DNA of 64,000 bases, from positions 496,001-560,000 of the forward strand of contig NZ_CP095397.1 of NCBI RefSeq assembly GCF_023008545.1. Reading direction: 5' to 3'. Below the pieces are notes generated by a model. It did no database searches and had not been told where the DNA came from. It was given only the letters and a program-made list of their open reading frames with translations. Each line of letters starts with the position of its first letter. The first letter of the stretch is position 1. Source of the DNA: Natribaculum luteum. GTDB lineage: Archaea > Halobacteriota > Halobacteria > Halobacteriales > Natrialbaceae. Positions 35,411 through 44,196 of this stretch are shown one piece after another. The translations under genes and the position numbers were made by a program.

Positions 35411-36832
35411 TCACTCCTCGCTGCCGCGTCGGCGAAGCCACTCGAGCGCGAGCGCACCGCCGGCGAGTCCGGCGGTGGCGGTGAAGCCGGATAGCTGGTC
35501 GCCGCCCGATTCGCTTCCCGAGTCGTTCGTCGACTCGGGTTCGGGGTCGGTCGCTGTCCTCTCGTCGTCGCCGGTCAGCGAGGGCGGGTCGGCCTGCTGG
35601 CCGGCTTCGATCGGGAACGTGTACAGCCCGCCGTCCGTCGGGGCGTTCGGAATCAGAGTCGTGCTACTGGCGACGAAGACGTCCTCGCGCGCGACGCGGG
35701 CGGTCCAGAATCCCGCCGTTTCGGGATCGCGCCACCAGGCGAGTTCCTCGGGTTCGGCGGGATCGGTGACGTCGTGGATCTTCACGCCGCCCTGGTACCA
35801 CGCCGAGTAGAGGTGACCGCCCCGGAGTTCGAAGTTGTGGGCTGTGGTCCACGACCCGCCGCGGTAGGAGGCGTCGGCCGTCGCCGGCGGATCGATCGTC
35901 GCCAGCTGCCGGATGTCGTCGCGGTCGGAGACGTCGAACAGGTCGATTCCGCCGGCACCCTCGGGATCGCCGGGATCGGTCGCCCAGCTCTCCCTGCCGA
36001 CCGCCAGGAGGTCGCCGCGCTCGTCGAGCGTCGCGAAGTGGTCGTTTCCGGGCAGTCCCAGGTAGGCGTCGTTCACCGCGGCCGCGTCCAGCTCGAGCTG
36101 GTCGTCGACGGTCGTCTCGGCGACGTGGCCGAGATACTGGGGATCGCTGGGATCGCTCACGTCGAGCAGGTAGGTGCCCGCGTTCCAGTAGGCGAGTGCG
36201 GCGACGTCGCCGTGGACGGTGACGTCGTGGAGGTAGTGCAGCCGCGAGTCGACGTCGCGCCACGCGGGTTCGTGGTCGGCGACCGACCAGCGGGCGATCT
36301 CCTCGAAGTCGTCTCCGCTCGCGTCGAGGACGACGAGAGGGTTTTCCGCCGTGCCGTTGCAGACGAGATAGAGCGTTTCGTCGTCGAGCGAACAGTTGTG
36401 GACGTGAAAGCCGGTCTCGTAGGGTTCGCCTGCGCGGACGGGATCGCTGGGATCGCTCACGTCGTAGCAGACGATGCCGTAGAAGTCGTCGTCGAAGGCG
36501 GGGTTTGCCGGTCCTGGGACGGCCAGTCTGTCGCCGGCAACGTCGACGTCGAGCACGTCGGTGAGGCGACGGTCGCCGACGGCGATGTCGCGCCGCTCGG
36601 CGAGGAGGGTCGGATCGCGGGGGTCGCTCACGTCGACGACCGCGAAGCCGTCGACGACCGCCAGGTAGGCCACGTCGCCGTCGTCGCCGACGACCGTCTC
36701 GCACGCGCCGTCGACCTCGAGCCGGCCCAGCGGCTCGTAGGCGTCGGCTGCGGCGGTGGCGGGGACGGAACTGCCGAGCGTCGTCGCGGCGGCGGTGCCG
36801 ACGCCGGCGCGGAGGAGGGTCCTGCGACGCAT
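35411..36832 (-). CDS. Tat-exported LVIVD-repeat beta-propeller protein
   Basis: A 473-residue surface protein. Residues 1-29 are a twin-arginine signal (MRRRTLLRAGVG, then an alanine-rich core ending ATAAA). The body is made of LVIVD-type repeats, seen as recurring DVSDP phrases (DVSDPRDP, DVSDPSDP twice, DVSDRDD, DVTDPAEP) that build a beta-propeller. The end is a low-complexity spacer (PEPESTNDSGSESGGD), a hydrophobic helix and an RRRG cluster, resembling a PGF-CTERM-like surface anchor sorted by archaeosortase, although the PGF itself reads SGF. Ligand unknown. Confidence 0.85.
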   Translation of the reverse strand: MRRRTLLRAGVGTAAATTLGSSVPATAAADAYEPLGRLEVDGACETVVGDDGDVAYLAVVDGFAVVDVSDPRDPTLLAERRDIAVGDRRLTDVLDVDVAGDRLAVPGPANPAFDDDFYGIVCYDVSDPSDPVRAGEPYETGFHVHNCSLDDETLYLVCNGTAENPLVVLDASGDDFEEIARWSVADHEPAWRDVDSRLHYLHDVTVHGDVAALAYWNAGTYLLDVSDPSDPQYLGHVAETTVDDQLELDAAAVNDAYLGLPGNDHFATLDERGDLLAVGRESWATDPGDPEGAGGIDLFDVSDRDDIRQLATIDPPATADASYRGGSWTTAHNFELRGGHLYSAWYQGGVKIHDVTDPAEPEELAWWRDPETAGFWTARVAREDVFVASSTTLIPNAPTDGGLYTFPIEAGQQADPPSLTGDDERTATDPEPESTNDSGSESGGDQLSGFTATAGLAGGALALEWLRRRGSEE

Positions 36833-36905
36833 ACGCGTACATCTTCTCCCCGGGCCAGCTACAAAACAGTGGCGCGGATCGACTCGATCTCGCGTGCGAG
36901 CGGCC

Positions 36906-37883
36906 CTAGTTTCGCATTCGTCGTCGATCGCCAGTTCCCTCGGTCAGCGCGCTCGCGAGTGCACCCTCGACGACCACGTCGTCGCCGAGGTCCGTCACCG
37001 TGATCTCGGGGACGTTCGTCATCACGGTGTCTTCGATTCGCTCGCGGATCGGATCGATCACCAGTTCCTCGTTTCGCAGCGCGACCGCCCCGCCGAAGGA
37101 GACGACAAGCGGCGCGAACGCGTGGACGACGTTCGTCACGCCGATGACGTTCCAGTGGGTCACCTGTTCGATCGTGTGGTCGGCCAGGTCGTCCTCGCCG
37201 GCGAAGGCGAAGACGTCTTTCGCCGTGAAGTCGGGGTCCTCGAGTGGTAACTCGGTCGAGATCGTCGGATCGTCTTCGGCGAGCAGGCGCGCGTAGTCGG
37301 GGATGTTGTTCCCCGAACAGTACGCCTCCCAGTGGCCCTCGTGGCCACAGCCGCAGGTCATCCGCCCGTGAGGGTCGACGACGTAGTGGCCGACCTCGCC
37401 CGCGTTGCCGTCCCACCCGCTCAGGACCTCGCCGTCACAGCAGACGCCCGCGCCGACCCCCGAGGAGATGGTGATGTAGGCCATGTCGTCGGGGTTGCGA
37501 TCCGAGTGAAAGCGTTCACCGATGACGCCCGCGTTCGTGTCGTTGTGCAGGTACACCTCGTCGCTGTCGACGAGTTTCTCTATCGGTCCCGTCAGCGGAA
37601 TGCGATCGATCGTGTCGGGGAGGTTCGCAGGATCGATCACTGCCCCTTCCGCGAGGTCGAACGGTCCGATCGAACCGATCCCGACGGCCTGGATCTGGAC
37701 TGGATCGATCCCCGCGTCCGCACACGCCTCTCGGAGCGTCGCCAGTACTTTCTCCGTCACGTCGATCCCCGTCGGCCCGCGCGGCGTTGCGTCCTTGCTC
37801 GAGCCGACGGTCGTCCCGTCGCTCTCGGCGACGACGGCCCGGACGTTGGTCGCGCCGAGGTCGACGCCCGCGTAGTAGAACAT
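36906..37883 (-). CDS. ROK-family sugar kinase, glucokinase-like
   Basis: A 325-residue ROK kinase with the ATP phosphate loop DLGATNVRAVV at residue 8, the catalytic aspartate in HNDTNAGVIGE, SSGVGAGV, and GNAGEVGHYV. The zinc motif reads CGCGHEGHWEAY: the third cysteine of the classical CxCGxxGCxE is replaced by histidine, which can still bind zinc. ROK kinases of this form in haloarchaea act as glucokinases. The start at 37883 (MFYYAGVDLG) matches the family. No sugar-transport genes are adjacent. Confidence 0.88.
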   Translation of the reverse strand: MFYYAGVDLGATNVRAVVAESDGTTVGSSKDATPRGPTGIDVTEKVLATLREACADAGIDPVQIQAVGIGSIGPFDLAEGAVIDPANLPDTIDRIPLTGPIEKLVDSDEVYLHNDTNAGVIGERFHSDRNPDDMAYITISSGVGAGVCCDGEVLSGWDGNAGEVGHYVVDPHGRMTCGCGHEGHWEAYCSGNNIPDYARLLAEDDPTISTELPLEDPDFTAKDVFAFAGEDDLADHTIEQVTHWNVIGVTNVVHAFAPLVVSFGGAVALRNEELVIDPIRERIEDTVMTNVPEITVTDLGDDVVVEGALASALTEGTGDRRRMRN

Positions 37884-38018
37884 CCCTACCCTATGGGACG
37901 GCCGCCACCACACTTAACTACACACATCTTTACTCGTGCTCGAGTATCGGCTTCGAAACAGGTCCACGACGACCGACTCCACCGACACTCGTATGCTGTT
38001 TGCTATCATATACTAGTT

Positions 38019-38429
38019 ATGGCCACGGAGGACGCTTCCGATCGGGCCGAGTCGCTCTCCGAGTCCGAACGACGCGCGCTCCACGAGGTCGAACTCGGAC
38101 TCGAGTGGCTCCAGCGAGCACAGGGCTGTCTGATCGAGTTCCACCACGCGACGGGTCACGGGATGGACCACCTCTACCAGGCGGAGATGCATCTGCGAGA
38201 GTGTGGCTACGACGACCTCGCCGACGCCGTCCGGAACGACCTCCTCCCTCACGGCGTCGTCGACGAGGACCGCTGGTCGTACGACGTCCTCGAGGACTTC
38301 CAGTCGACGCTGCTGACGGCGACGGTCGCCCTCGAGCGGCGGACGCGCCAGGAGGTCGCGGACGGACGGCGACACGTCGCCGAGCGACGGCAGGAACGGG
38401 AGTGGAAAGAACGGGCCGACAGGCGCTGA
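38019..38429 (+). CDS. Haloarchaeal hypothetical protein
   Basis: A 136-residue, highly charged and probably all-helical protein. A histidine-rich stretch, FHHATGHGMDHLYQAEMHL (about residues 41-59), might bind a metal, and the last 35 residues are Arg/Glu-rich and likely a helix (RRTRQEVADGRRHVAERRQE). Codon usage fits the genome, so it is a credible gene. I do not recognise a family with known function. It converges on a Usp gene. Confidence 0.65.
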   Translation: MATEDASDRAESLSESERRALHEVELGLEWLQRAQGCLIEFHHATGHGMDHLYQAEMHLRECGYDDLADAVRNDLLPHGVVDEDRWSYDVLEDFQSTLLTATVALERRTRQEVADGRRHVAERRQEREWKERADRR

Positions 38430-38450
38430 CGACGCCGTCTACGCCCGCAG

Positions 38451-38912
38451 TCACTCGGCGACGCCGTCGCGGACGTAGGTGACGGGACAGTTCGCCGACT
38501 GCATGATCTCCTGTGAGGTCGAACCGAAGACCGCCTTCCCGCCGGCCGACTGCCGGCGGCCACCGACGACGATGCGATCCGCGCCGACGTCGTCTGCGAG
38601 GTCGACGATCGCCGGGCCGTGGTCGCCGACGACGCCTCTGACCTCGTAGTCGACGTCTGCACCCTCGAACCGCTCTTCCAGTTCTGGAACCGGCGTGCGA
38701 CGCGCGGCGATCTCGTCCGAATCGGCCTCCTCGAGGGCGACGTCGAACCCGAGCTGGTCACGTATTTCGTCGTACTCCCCGGACGTGAACGCGTGTCCGA
38801 CCACGACGGTCGCCTCGAGCGGGACCGCGACCTCGAGGACGTCGTCCGCGAGTTCGTCCGCTCGTACCGAGTCCATCGGTCCGACCGCGAGCAGGATCGT
38901 CTCGATCGTCAT
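38451..38912 (-). CDS. Universal stress protein A-like
   Basis: A 153-residue single-domain Usp (ETILLAVGPMDSVRADEL start, VVGGRRQSAGGKAVFGSTS near 120). The nucleotide loop reads GGRR where the common form is GxxG, then the usual nine residues and GS. This GGRxxSxxGKAVFGS variant is shared only with the next gene, so the two form a tandem paralogue pair in the same orientation, 90 bases apart. Binding of ATP cannot be assumed. The start at 38912 gives the normal N-terminal strand. Confidence 0.88.
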   Translation of the reverse strand: MTIETILLAVGPMDSVRADELADDVLEVAVPLEATVVVGHAFTSGEYDEIRDQLGFDVALEEADSDEIAARRTPVPELEERFEGADVDYEVRGVVGDHGPAIVDLADDVGADRIVVGGRRQSAGGKAVFGSTSQEIMQSANCPVTYVRDGVAE

Positions 38913-39002
38913 GCTCGAGAGAGGAACGCCGACTGGGTTAAGCGTTCTCGTCCGCACAAGTATTCGGTTCGGTGACAGACACCCGTCACGCGGCGACGCG
39001 GT

Positions 39003-39458
39003 TCACTCTTCGCCGCGGACGAAAGTCGTGGGACAGGGAGCCGACAGCAGGACCTTCTGTGCGGTCGAGCCGAAGACCGCCTTGCCCGTCGGCGAGCGCT
39101 TGCGTCCGCCGACGACGACCCGGTCGGCACCGACCTCGGTCGCGAGGTCGACGATAGTCTGCCCGTGGTTGCCGACGGAACCCCGGATCTCGTAGTCGAC
39201 GCCCGCCTCGTCGAGGACGGCCATCAGATCGCGAATCGTCGCGTGGCGCGCGGCGACCTCGTCGGCGTCTCCCGTCTCTCCGTCGGGATCGACGTCGAGT
39301 CGGTCGAGCACCTCCTCGTACTCGTCGCTCGTAAATACGTGGGCCAGCACGACGGTCGCGTCGGCTGGCTGTGCGACGTCGACGACGGTTTCGGCCAGCT
39401 CGTCCGTCCGATCGGCGTCTCCGGGACCGACCGCGAGCAGGATCGTCTCGAGGGTCAT
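39003..39458 (-). CDS. Universal stress protein A-like
   Basis: A 151-residue Usp, close paralogue of the gene just downstream (same TILLAVGP opening, YEIRGSVGNHG, and VVGGRKRSPTGKAVFGSTA loop with GGRK in place of GxxG). The pair probably arose by tandem duplication and has since diverged in the middle helices. Transcribed leftward from a gap shared with the divergent SDR gene. Exact signal sensed is unknown. Confidence 0.88.
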   Translation of the reverse strand: MTLETILLAVGPGDADRTDELAETVVDVAQPADATVVLAHVFTSDEYEEVLDRLDVDPDGETGDADEVAARHATIRDLMAVLDEAGVDYEIRGSVGNHGQTIVDLATEVGADRVVVGGRKRSPTGKAVFGSTAQKVLLSAPCPTTFVRGEE

Positions 39459-39570
39459 ACCGGCTACTACGTCCCTCCTCCGTCTTAAACGTTCATCGTT
39501 AATTCTATATCGAGTAAATACGTTCTCACCGTCCCGGACGACTTATTCGTTCGACGGTGGAGTCGGACGT

Positions 39571-40311
39571 ATGGACGAACCCGACCTCTCCGGACAGACC
39601 GTCCTCGTGACGGGCAGTGCGAAAGGCGTCGGCCGCGAACTTCTACTGGCGACGGCCGCCTGCGGCGCGGCGACGGCGGTCCACTACCACACGAGCGCGG
39701 ACGCGGCACGCGAGGCCGCTGCAGACGCCACCGAGCGCGGCGCTTCCGACGCGACGACCGTCCAGGGCGACGTCACCGACCCCGACTCAGTCGACGGCCT
39801 TTTCTCGGCGGTCGAAGCCGACCTCGGCAGCGTCGACGTCCTCGTGAACAACGTCGGCGCGTTCGCACCCGCCCACTGGGAGGAGATCGACTTCGAGACG
39901 TGGAACCGGGTCCTCGAGACGAACGTCAACGGCACCTACCTCTGTTCGAAGCGCGCGCTCCCGGCGATGCGCGAGAACGGGTACGGACGGATCGTCAACG
40001 TCGGCTACGCCTCCTCCGAGAAGGGACTGGTCAGTCCGAAGAACTTCCCGTACTTCGTCGCGAAAGCCGGCGTCCTGATGTTTACCCGGATGCTCGCCGC
40101 TGACACCCAGGACGACGGCGTGACGGTCAACGCCGTCTCTCCGTACGTCGTCGAGAACTCCGAGGAGTTCCCCGACGACCTCCCACGTGGACGCCCCGCA
40201 GCCTACGAGGATCTGATCCGTCCGATGCTGTTCTTCCTCGATCCCGACACCGGGTACGTCAGTGGAGAGAATCTCGAGATCGACGGCGGCTGGTTGCCCG
40301 AGCGCGTGTGA
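39571..40311 (+). CDS. Short-chain dehydrogenase/reductase
   Basis: A 246-residue classical SDR. The cofactor loop TGSAKGVG is at 14-21, NNVGA near 93 stabilises the sheet, and the catalytic YxxxK is Tyr161 and Lys165 in YFVAK with serines at 148-149. The end (GYVSGENLEIDGGWLPERV) is typical of 3-oxoacyl-ACP reductase and glucose dehydrogenase-like members. Lack of an acidic residue right after the second strand fits NADPH preference, though this is weak evidence. Substrate unknown. Confidence 0.9.
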   Translation: MDEPDLSGQTVLVTGSAKGVGRELLLATAACGAATAVHYHTSADAAREAAADATERGASDATTVQGDVTDPDSVDGLFSAVEADLGSVDVLVNNVGAFAPAHWEEIDFETWNRVLETNVNGTYLCSKRALPAMRENGYGRIVNVGYASSEKGLVSPKNFPYFVAKAGVLMFTRMLAADTQDDGVTVNAVSPYVVENSEEFPDDLPRGRPAAYEDLIRPMLFFLDPDTGYVSGENLEIDGGWLPERV

Positions 40312-40398
40312 CGGACGGGCCCATCGAACGCACCCGAGGTCCGTGACACGGGCGACCGCTCCACAATCCTATTACCGACACAGCGCCAACGACGACGT

Positions 40399-40635
40399 AT
40401 GGAACCGAACGTCGGTGGATTCGACAGGACGGTGCGGATCGCCCTCGGGCTGGCGTTTCTGTCGATCGCGCTCGCGGCGGTCGCGTCCGGATCGACGCTC
40501 GGCGAGTCGACGCGGACCGTCCTCGTCGCGGGGACGTCGCTCGTCGCGGCCGTCCTTCTCGCCAGTGCGATTCTCCAGCGGTGTCCGGTAAACAGGCTCC
40601 TCGGCATCGACACCTGCGAGACGGCGAGACGGTGA
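40399..40635 (+). CDS. DUF2892 (YgaP-like) small membrane protein
   Basis: A 78-residue protein with the DUF2892 pattern: N-terminal MEPNVGGFDRTVRIALGL, two transmembrane helices (about 12-32 and 40-60), and a QRCPVNRLLGIDTC end carrying two cysteines. In bacteria such a domain follows a rhodanese; here it stands alone. A role in sulfur or thiol handling is sometimes proposed but not shown. It lies 87 bases after the SDR gene on the same strand. Confidence 0.85.
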   Translation: MEPNVGGFDRTVRIALGLAFLSIALAAVASGSTLGESTRTVLVAGTSLVAAVLLASAILQRCPVNRLLGIDTCETARR

Positions 40636-40688
40636 CGACGATTCGACCACCGGAAACGCACAAGCGCCCTCGTTCTGTACGTTAACAT

Positions 40689-41045
40689 ATGTCTGATACC
40701 GAACTCGCGGATCGAGAGTGTATCGCCTGTACGACCGACGACGACCCCCTCGAGGGCGAGGAACTCGACGCTCTCTACGAACGGATCGACACGGACGTCT
40801 GGGACGTCGTCGACGAACACCACCTCGAGGGAACCTACGCGTTCGAGGACTTCCGGGACGCACTCGAGTTTACGAAGGAGATCGGCGAACTCGCCGAGGA
40901 GGAGTGGCACCACCCGGACATCCACCTCTCGTGGGGCGAGGTCGTCGTCGAGATGTGGACGCACAAGATCGACGGCCTGTTCGAGACCGACTTCGTGATG
41001 GCGGCCCGGATGGATCGCATCCACGAGCAGTACGCCCCGGAGTGA
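40689..41045 (+). CDS. 4a-hydroxytetrahydrobiopterin dehydratase (PCD/DCoH)
   Basis: A 118-residue pterin-4a-carbinolamine dehydratase. The catalytic signature [23 protein letters not shown] is complete, here spanning about residues 71-93 with the two adjacent histidines and PD. PCD recycles the pterin cofactor of aromatic amino-acid hydroxylases; in archaea without such enzymes it may have another pterin or molybdopterin role. A 25-residue N-terminal piece holds CIAC, possibly a metal site. The mobA gene for molybdenum cofactor is in the same window but 21 kb away. Confidence 0.9.
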   Translation: MSDTELADRECIACTTDDDPLEGEELDALYERIDTDVWDVVDEHHLEGTYAFEDFRDALEFTKEIGELAEEEWHHPDIHLSWGEVVVEMWTHKIDGLFETDFVMAARMDRIHEQYAPE

Positions 41046-41180
41046 TCACGATCGTCGGATCCTCGGACGGGAGGGTCCGAGTGCTCGTGACGGAACGCTG
41101 CGAGCGCTCGCAACGGCGACTCGAGTCCGCCAACTCGAGGCTGTCGTAACCGTTAGGGGCCGCCCTCGTGTAGTGCGTCT

Positions 41181-41408
41181 ATGTCCAAAAATCGCGTCGT
41201 CCAGGGGCGAATGGTCACGCCCGAGTCGCTCGCGGAACTCGTCGAGGGCGAGTCGGTGCTGGAAGCCGACGCTATCGAAGACGCGGATCGGGAGTGTCCC
41301 GACTGCGGCGGAGACGTGCTGACGGTCGGCTACATGCCCTCCGTCACCGCATTCGTCACCGGCTGGAAGTGTACAGAGTGTGACTGGCGGGACACCGACC
41401 GGGAGTGA
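41181..41408 (+). CDS. Small zinc-ribbon protein (DUF5795-like)
   Basis: A 75-residue acidic protein with a complete four-cysteine ribbon: CPDCGG at 39-44 and CTECDW at 64-69, with GYMPSVTAFVTGWK between them. It matches the haloarchaeal DUF5795 pattern (opening NRVVQGRMVTPESLAEL). Function is unknown. It stands alone between the PCD gene and the DUF2071 gene, all on the same strand. Confidence 0.85.
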   Translation: MSKNRVVQGRMVTPESLAELVEGESVLEADAIEDADRECPDCGGDVLTVGYMPSVTAFVTGWKCTECDWRDTDRE

Positions 41409-41516
41409 CCGACCGCGACGGGGCAAACCGACTGCGCTCGAGCGCGACCGTCGTCTCCTTCCGGAGCGCTGTTCCTCGAGCCACAGTTTTTCGACCGGCG
41501 TGTCCCTAGCGCCGGT

Positions 41517-42209
41517 ATGGTCCTTCCGATCGCGATGGGCTGGCGACACCTGCTGTTCGCCAGCTGGCCGGTCGATCCCGACGCCCTCGAGGTTCGCCTG
41601 CCCGACGCGCTCTCCGTCGACGAGTACGACGGGCGAGCGTGGCTGTCGGTCGTCCCCTATCTCAACGTCGACGTTCGCCCGCGCGGACTCCCCGCGGCGG
41701 TCGGCTTCGACCTCCCGGAGCTGAACCTCCGGACGTACGTGCGGTGTGACGGGGAACCGGGCATCTACTTCTTCAGCCTCGACGCCGAGGGGTTGTTCGG
41801 CGTCGCGGGAGCGCGGCTCTTCCACGACTTGCCGTACTACTACGCTCGGATCCGCTTTCGAGAACGCGCGGGGCGTGTCAGCTTCACGAGCGAACGCCGC
41901 CACCCCGGCGCCCGGTCGGTCCGATTCGACGCGACGTACGAACCCGTCGGCGGGCCGTTTACACCCTCGAGTGGCTCGCTGGCCGAGTTCCTGACGGAGC
42001 GGTACCGGTACTACACCGAGGGCCGCGACGGTTCGATACGGTACGCCGACGTTCACCACGACCCCTGGCCGCTCCAGGAGGCAACGGTCACGTTCGCCGA
42101 AAACACGCTCTTTCGGGCCAACGGGTTCGAGACACCCGAGGGGAGCCCCGTCTGTTACTACAGTCGGGGCGTGGACATCACGTCATCGCGAAACCGGCGG
42201 TTTCGGTGA
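41517..42209 (+). CDS. DUF2071 (YqjF-like) protein
   Basis: A 230-residue protein of the DUF2071/YqjF family. Its hallmarks are WRHLLFASWPVDPDALEVRLP at the start, WLSVVPYLNVDVRPRG, the ELNLRTYV and GIYFFSLDAE strands, and YYYARI. The fold is related to acetoacetate decarboxylase, but no reaction is known. Its TGA stop shares its last base with an 82-bp palindromic repeat. The end of the protein is arginine-rich (SSRNRRFR). Confidence 0.87.
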   Translation: MVLPIAMGWRHLLFASWPVDPDALEVRLPDALSVDEYDGRAWLSVVPYLNVDVRPRGLPAAVGFDLPELNLRTYVRCDGEPGIYFFSLDAEGLFGVAGARLFHDLPYYYARIRFRERAGRVSFTSERRHPGARSVRFDATYEPVGGPFTPSSGSLAEFLTERYRYYTEGRDGSIRYADVHHDPWPLQEATVTFAENTLFRANGFETPEGSPVCYYSRGVDITSSRNRRFR

Positions 42210-42290
42210 TAATGATAGCTGTGACTGGTTACCGACGCAACCGCAAGGCGGTTCGCGGTTGCGGCGGAACAGACTCACAGCTATCGTTAT
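42209..42290. repeat. 82-bp palindromic element, copy
   Basis: A near-perfect 82-base inverted repeat running from ATAATGATAGCTGTGACTGG to the mirrored CACAGCTATCGTTAT, with core arms CGCAACCGC and GCGGTTGCG around a short loop. The same element occurs at 55228-55309 and 63414-63495, and in diverged form at 26314-26395. It starts on the last base of the DUF2071 gene's TGA. It could act as a terminator-like hairpin or be a mobile palindromic unit. Confidence 0.9.
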
Positions 42291-42297
42291 GAGGCCG

Positions 42298-42339
42298 CAC
42301 TCGAGGTCGACTCCCGGTCGCACGGCCGAACCTCGAGTG
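42298..42339. repeat. Inverted repeat, possible hairpin
   Basis: CACTCGAGGT (42298-42307) and ACCTCGAGTG (42330-42339) are exact inverted 10-base arms around a 22-base loop, lying just after the 82-bp element and before the promoter of the transporter gene. It may be a second terminator-like structure or a regulator site. TCGAG is common in this genome, so part of the match is expected by chance. Confidence 0.45.
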
Positions 42340-42387
42340 TGCGAGTCGACGGGGTCTGTGTTCGGCAGGTTTGTCCGCGGTACTGAC

Positions 42388-42396
42388 GTTTTTATC
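42388..42396 (+). promoter_or_regulatory. TATA box before micro-ORF and transporter
   Basis: GTTTTTATC places the expected transcript start near 42420. The first ATG after it is the ten-codon micro-ORF at 42423, only a few bases downstream, so that frame would be read in leaderless fashion. Confidence 0.55.
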
Positions 42397-42422
42397 ACCG
42401 TCGCCCCTCCCGGCGAGTGACT

Positions 42423-42455
42423 ATGGCACTGCGAATCTGGGTGGGGAGACGATGA
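42423..42455 (+). CDS. Micro-ORF (10 codons) coupled to the transporter
   Basis: ATG to TGA encodes MALRIWVGRR. Its stop overlaps the transporter ATG as ATGA, and a GGAG purine run inside it sits three bases before that ATG. The TATA box at 42388 should start transcription just ahead of this ORF. It may be a leader peptide that couples ribosomes to the transporter start, or simply chance. It is too short for similarity evidence. Confidence 0.35.
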   Translation: MALRIWVGRR

Positions 42456-43438
42456 GCACCGTCGACCGCGTGCGGACCGTCAGCCGCGTCGCGAGCAAGT
42501 ACTTCGTCGTCTGGGTACTGCTCTTCTCGGCGCTCGCGCTTTACTCGCCGACGACGTTCACGCCGATCGGCGACTACATCAGTCCGCTGCTCGGGCTGAT
42601 CATGCTGGGGATGGGATTGACCCTCGAGCCCGCCGACTTCAGGCGGTTGATCGACCGACCGCGGGACGTCGCGATCGGCGCTGTCGCACAGTGGCTGATC
42701 ATGCCGCTGGCGGCGTGGGCACTCGTCGCCGTCATGGGGCTTCCGCCGGCGCTCGGGGTCGGCCTCGTCCTCGTCGGCGCGGCACCCGGCGGGACGGCCT
42801 CGAACGTCATGACGTACCTCGGGAAGGGTGACGTCGCGCTGTCGGTCGCGATCACGACCGTGACGACGCTCGCGGCACCGATCGTCATGCCGGCGTGGGT
42901 CCTCTTCATCCTCGGCGAGCAGTTGCAGGTGACGTTCGCCGAGATGTTCACCTCGATCGTCCAGATCGTCATCGTTCCCGTCGTCCTCGGCTTCGCGATC
43001 CGCTACGTGCTCGATCGGTACGCGCCTCGCGTCGCCGACGTCGGCCTCGACGTCTTCCCGACGATCAGCGTCGCCGCGATCGTGGCGATCGTCGCCGCGG
43101 TCGTCGGTCTGAACGTGGACAACATCCTCACGGCGGCACCGCTCGTCTTCGTGGCCGTCGTCCTCCACAACGGGATCGGGCTCGGCTCTGGCTACGCCGT
43201 CGGCCGGGCGGCCAGCATGGCGGAAGACCGCGCGCGGACGTGCGCCTTCGAGGTCGGCCTGCAAAACAGCGGGCTCGCCGTCGCGCTCGCGATCAGCTTC
43301 TTCAGCCCCGAGGCGGCGCTCATCCCGGCGCTGTTCAGCGTCTGGCACAACGTCAGCGGCCCCGCGCTCGCGAGTTACTTCGCCGCGAATCCGCCGGCCG
43401 ACGTCGAATCCGTCGACGGAACCGTCGCCTCGAACTGA
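42452..43438 (+). CDS. Bile acid:sodium symporter (BASS/SBF) family transporter
   Basis: A 328-residue membrane protein with about ten helices and the BASS family's broken-helix motifs: LGLIMLGMGLTLEPADF near residue 57, GAAPGGTASNVMTYLGKGDVAL near 115, and the C-terminal repeat EVGLQNSGLAVALAISFF. Relatives carry organic anions such as 2-keto acids or sulfonates with sodium. The substrate cannot be told from sequence. The start overlaps a micro-ORF; a longer upstream frame is less likely because the promoter lies at 42388. Confidence 0.9.
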   Translation: MSTVDRVRTVSRVASKYFVVWVLLFSALALYSPTTFTPIGDYISPLLGLIMLGMGLTLEPADFRRLIDRPRDVAIGAVAQWLIMPLAAWALVAVMGLPPALGVGLVLVGAAPGGTASNVMTYLGKGDVALSVAITTVTTLAAPIVMPAWVLFILGEQLQVTFAEMFTSIVQIVIVPVVLGFAIRYVLDRYAPRVADVGLDVFPTISVAAIVAIVAAVVGLNVDNILTAAPLVFVAVVLHNGIGLGSGYAVGRAASMAEDRARTCAFEVGLQNSGLAVALAISFFSPEAALIPALFSVWHNVSGPALASYFAANPPADVESVDGTVASN

Positions 43439-43515
43439 TCGTTCCGGTTTATTTCTCGGTTCTGGTGGCTGAACGTTCGGGTGGAGTAATGTCACTCGAC
43501 GTCGAACTTCTGTGT

Positions 43516-44151
43516 ATGTACCGAACTATCCTGGTGCCGACCGACGGGAGCGAAGCCGCCGAATCGGCCGTCTCGCAGGCCTACGAGATCGCAGAGCGGT
43601 TCGGCGCGACCGTCCACGTCCTGTTCGTCGTCGACGTCGACGTGAACACGCCGTTGAGCCTGTCGACGGAACCGGTCGTCGAGTCGGTTCGCGAGAGCGG
43701 CGAGGAACTCACGAGCGAAATCGCCGACGGGGCTCCAGAAGGCGTCGAGACCGTCACCGTCGTCGAGGAGGGCGACCCCCACGAGCGCATCCTCGAGTAC
43801 GCCGGCGCACACGACGTCGACCTGATCACCATGGGGACCCACGGTCGCCGCGGGCTCGACCGGTACCTGATCGGCAGCGTTACCGAGCGCGTGGTGAGAA
43901 GCGCCGACTGCTCGGTGCTGGTGACGCGTGCGACCGAAGCAGCACCCGCGATCCAGAGTGCCGACGCGGCGATCGACACCGCACGCGACGCGCTCGCCGA
44001 GGGGGGCCACGACGACGTGACGATCGTCGAGGATCCGTACGAACAGGCCGGCTACTGGATCGTCCGTGCGGAAGGCGACGACCGGACGTTCAACGTCCAC
44101 GTCGATCGACCGAGCGGCGACGCCCGGATCGCGACGATCGACCAGCGCTGA
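43516..44151 (+). CDS. Universal stress protein with C-terminal extension
   Basis: A 211-residue protein. Residues 1-140 are a Usp domain with a canonical nucleotide loop (MGTHGRRGLDRYLIGSV). The last 70 residues form a separate small domain (AAIDTARDALAEGGHDDV.., ending RTFNVHVDRPSGDARIA) not seen in the other Usp genes here. An in-frame ATG at 43489, preceded by GGAG, would add nine residues and is a real alternative given the TATA box near 43450. It precedes AMP phosphorylase by 45 bases on the same strand. Confidence 0.85.
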   Translation: MYRTILVPTDGSEAAESAVSQAYEIAERFGATVHVLFVVDVDVNTPLSLSTEPVVESVRESGEELTSEIADGAPEGVETVTVVEEGDPHERILEYAGAHDVDLITMGTHGRRGLDRYLIGSVTERVVRSADCSVLVTRATEAAPAIQSADAAIDTARDALAEGGHDDVTIVEDPYEQAGYWIVRAEGDDRTFNVHVDRPSGDARIATIDQR

Positions 44152-44196
44152 CCACCAGCACCGTTTTGGCCGCTCCGATCCGACCGAGAGACACGA

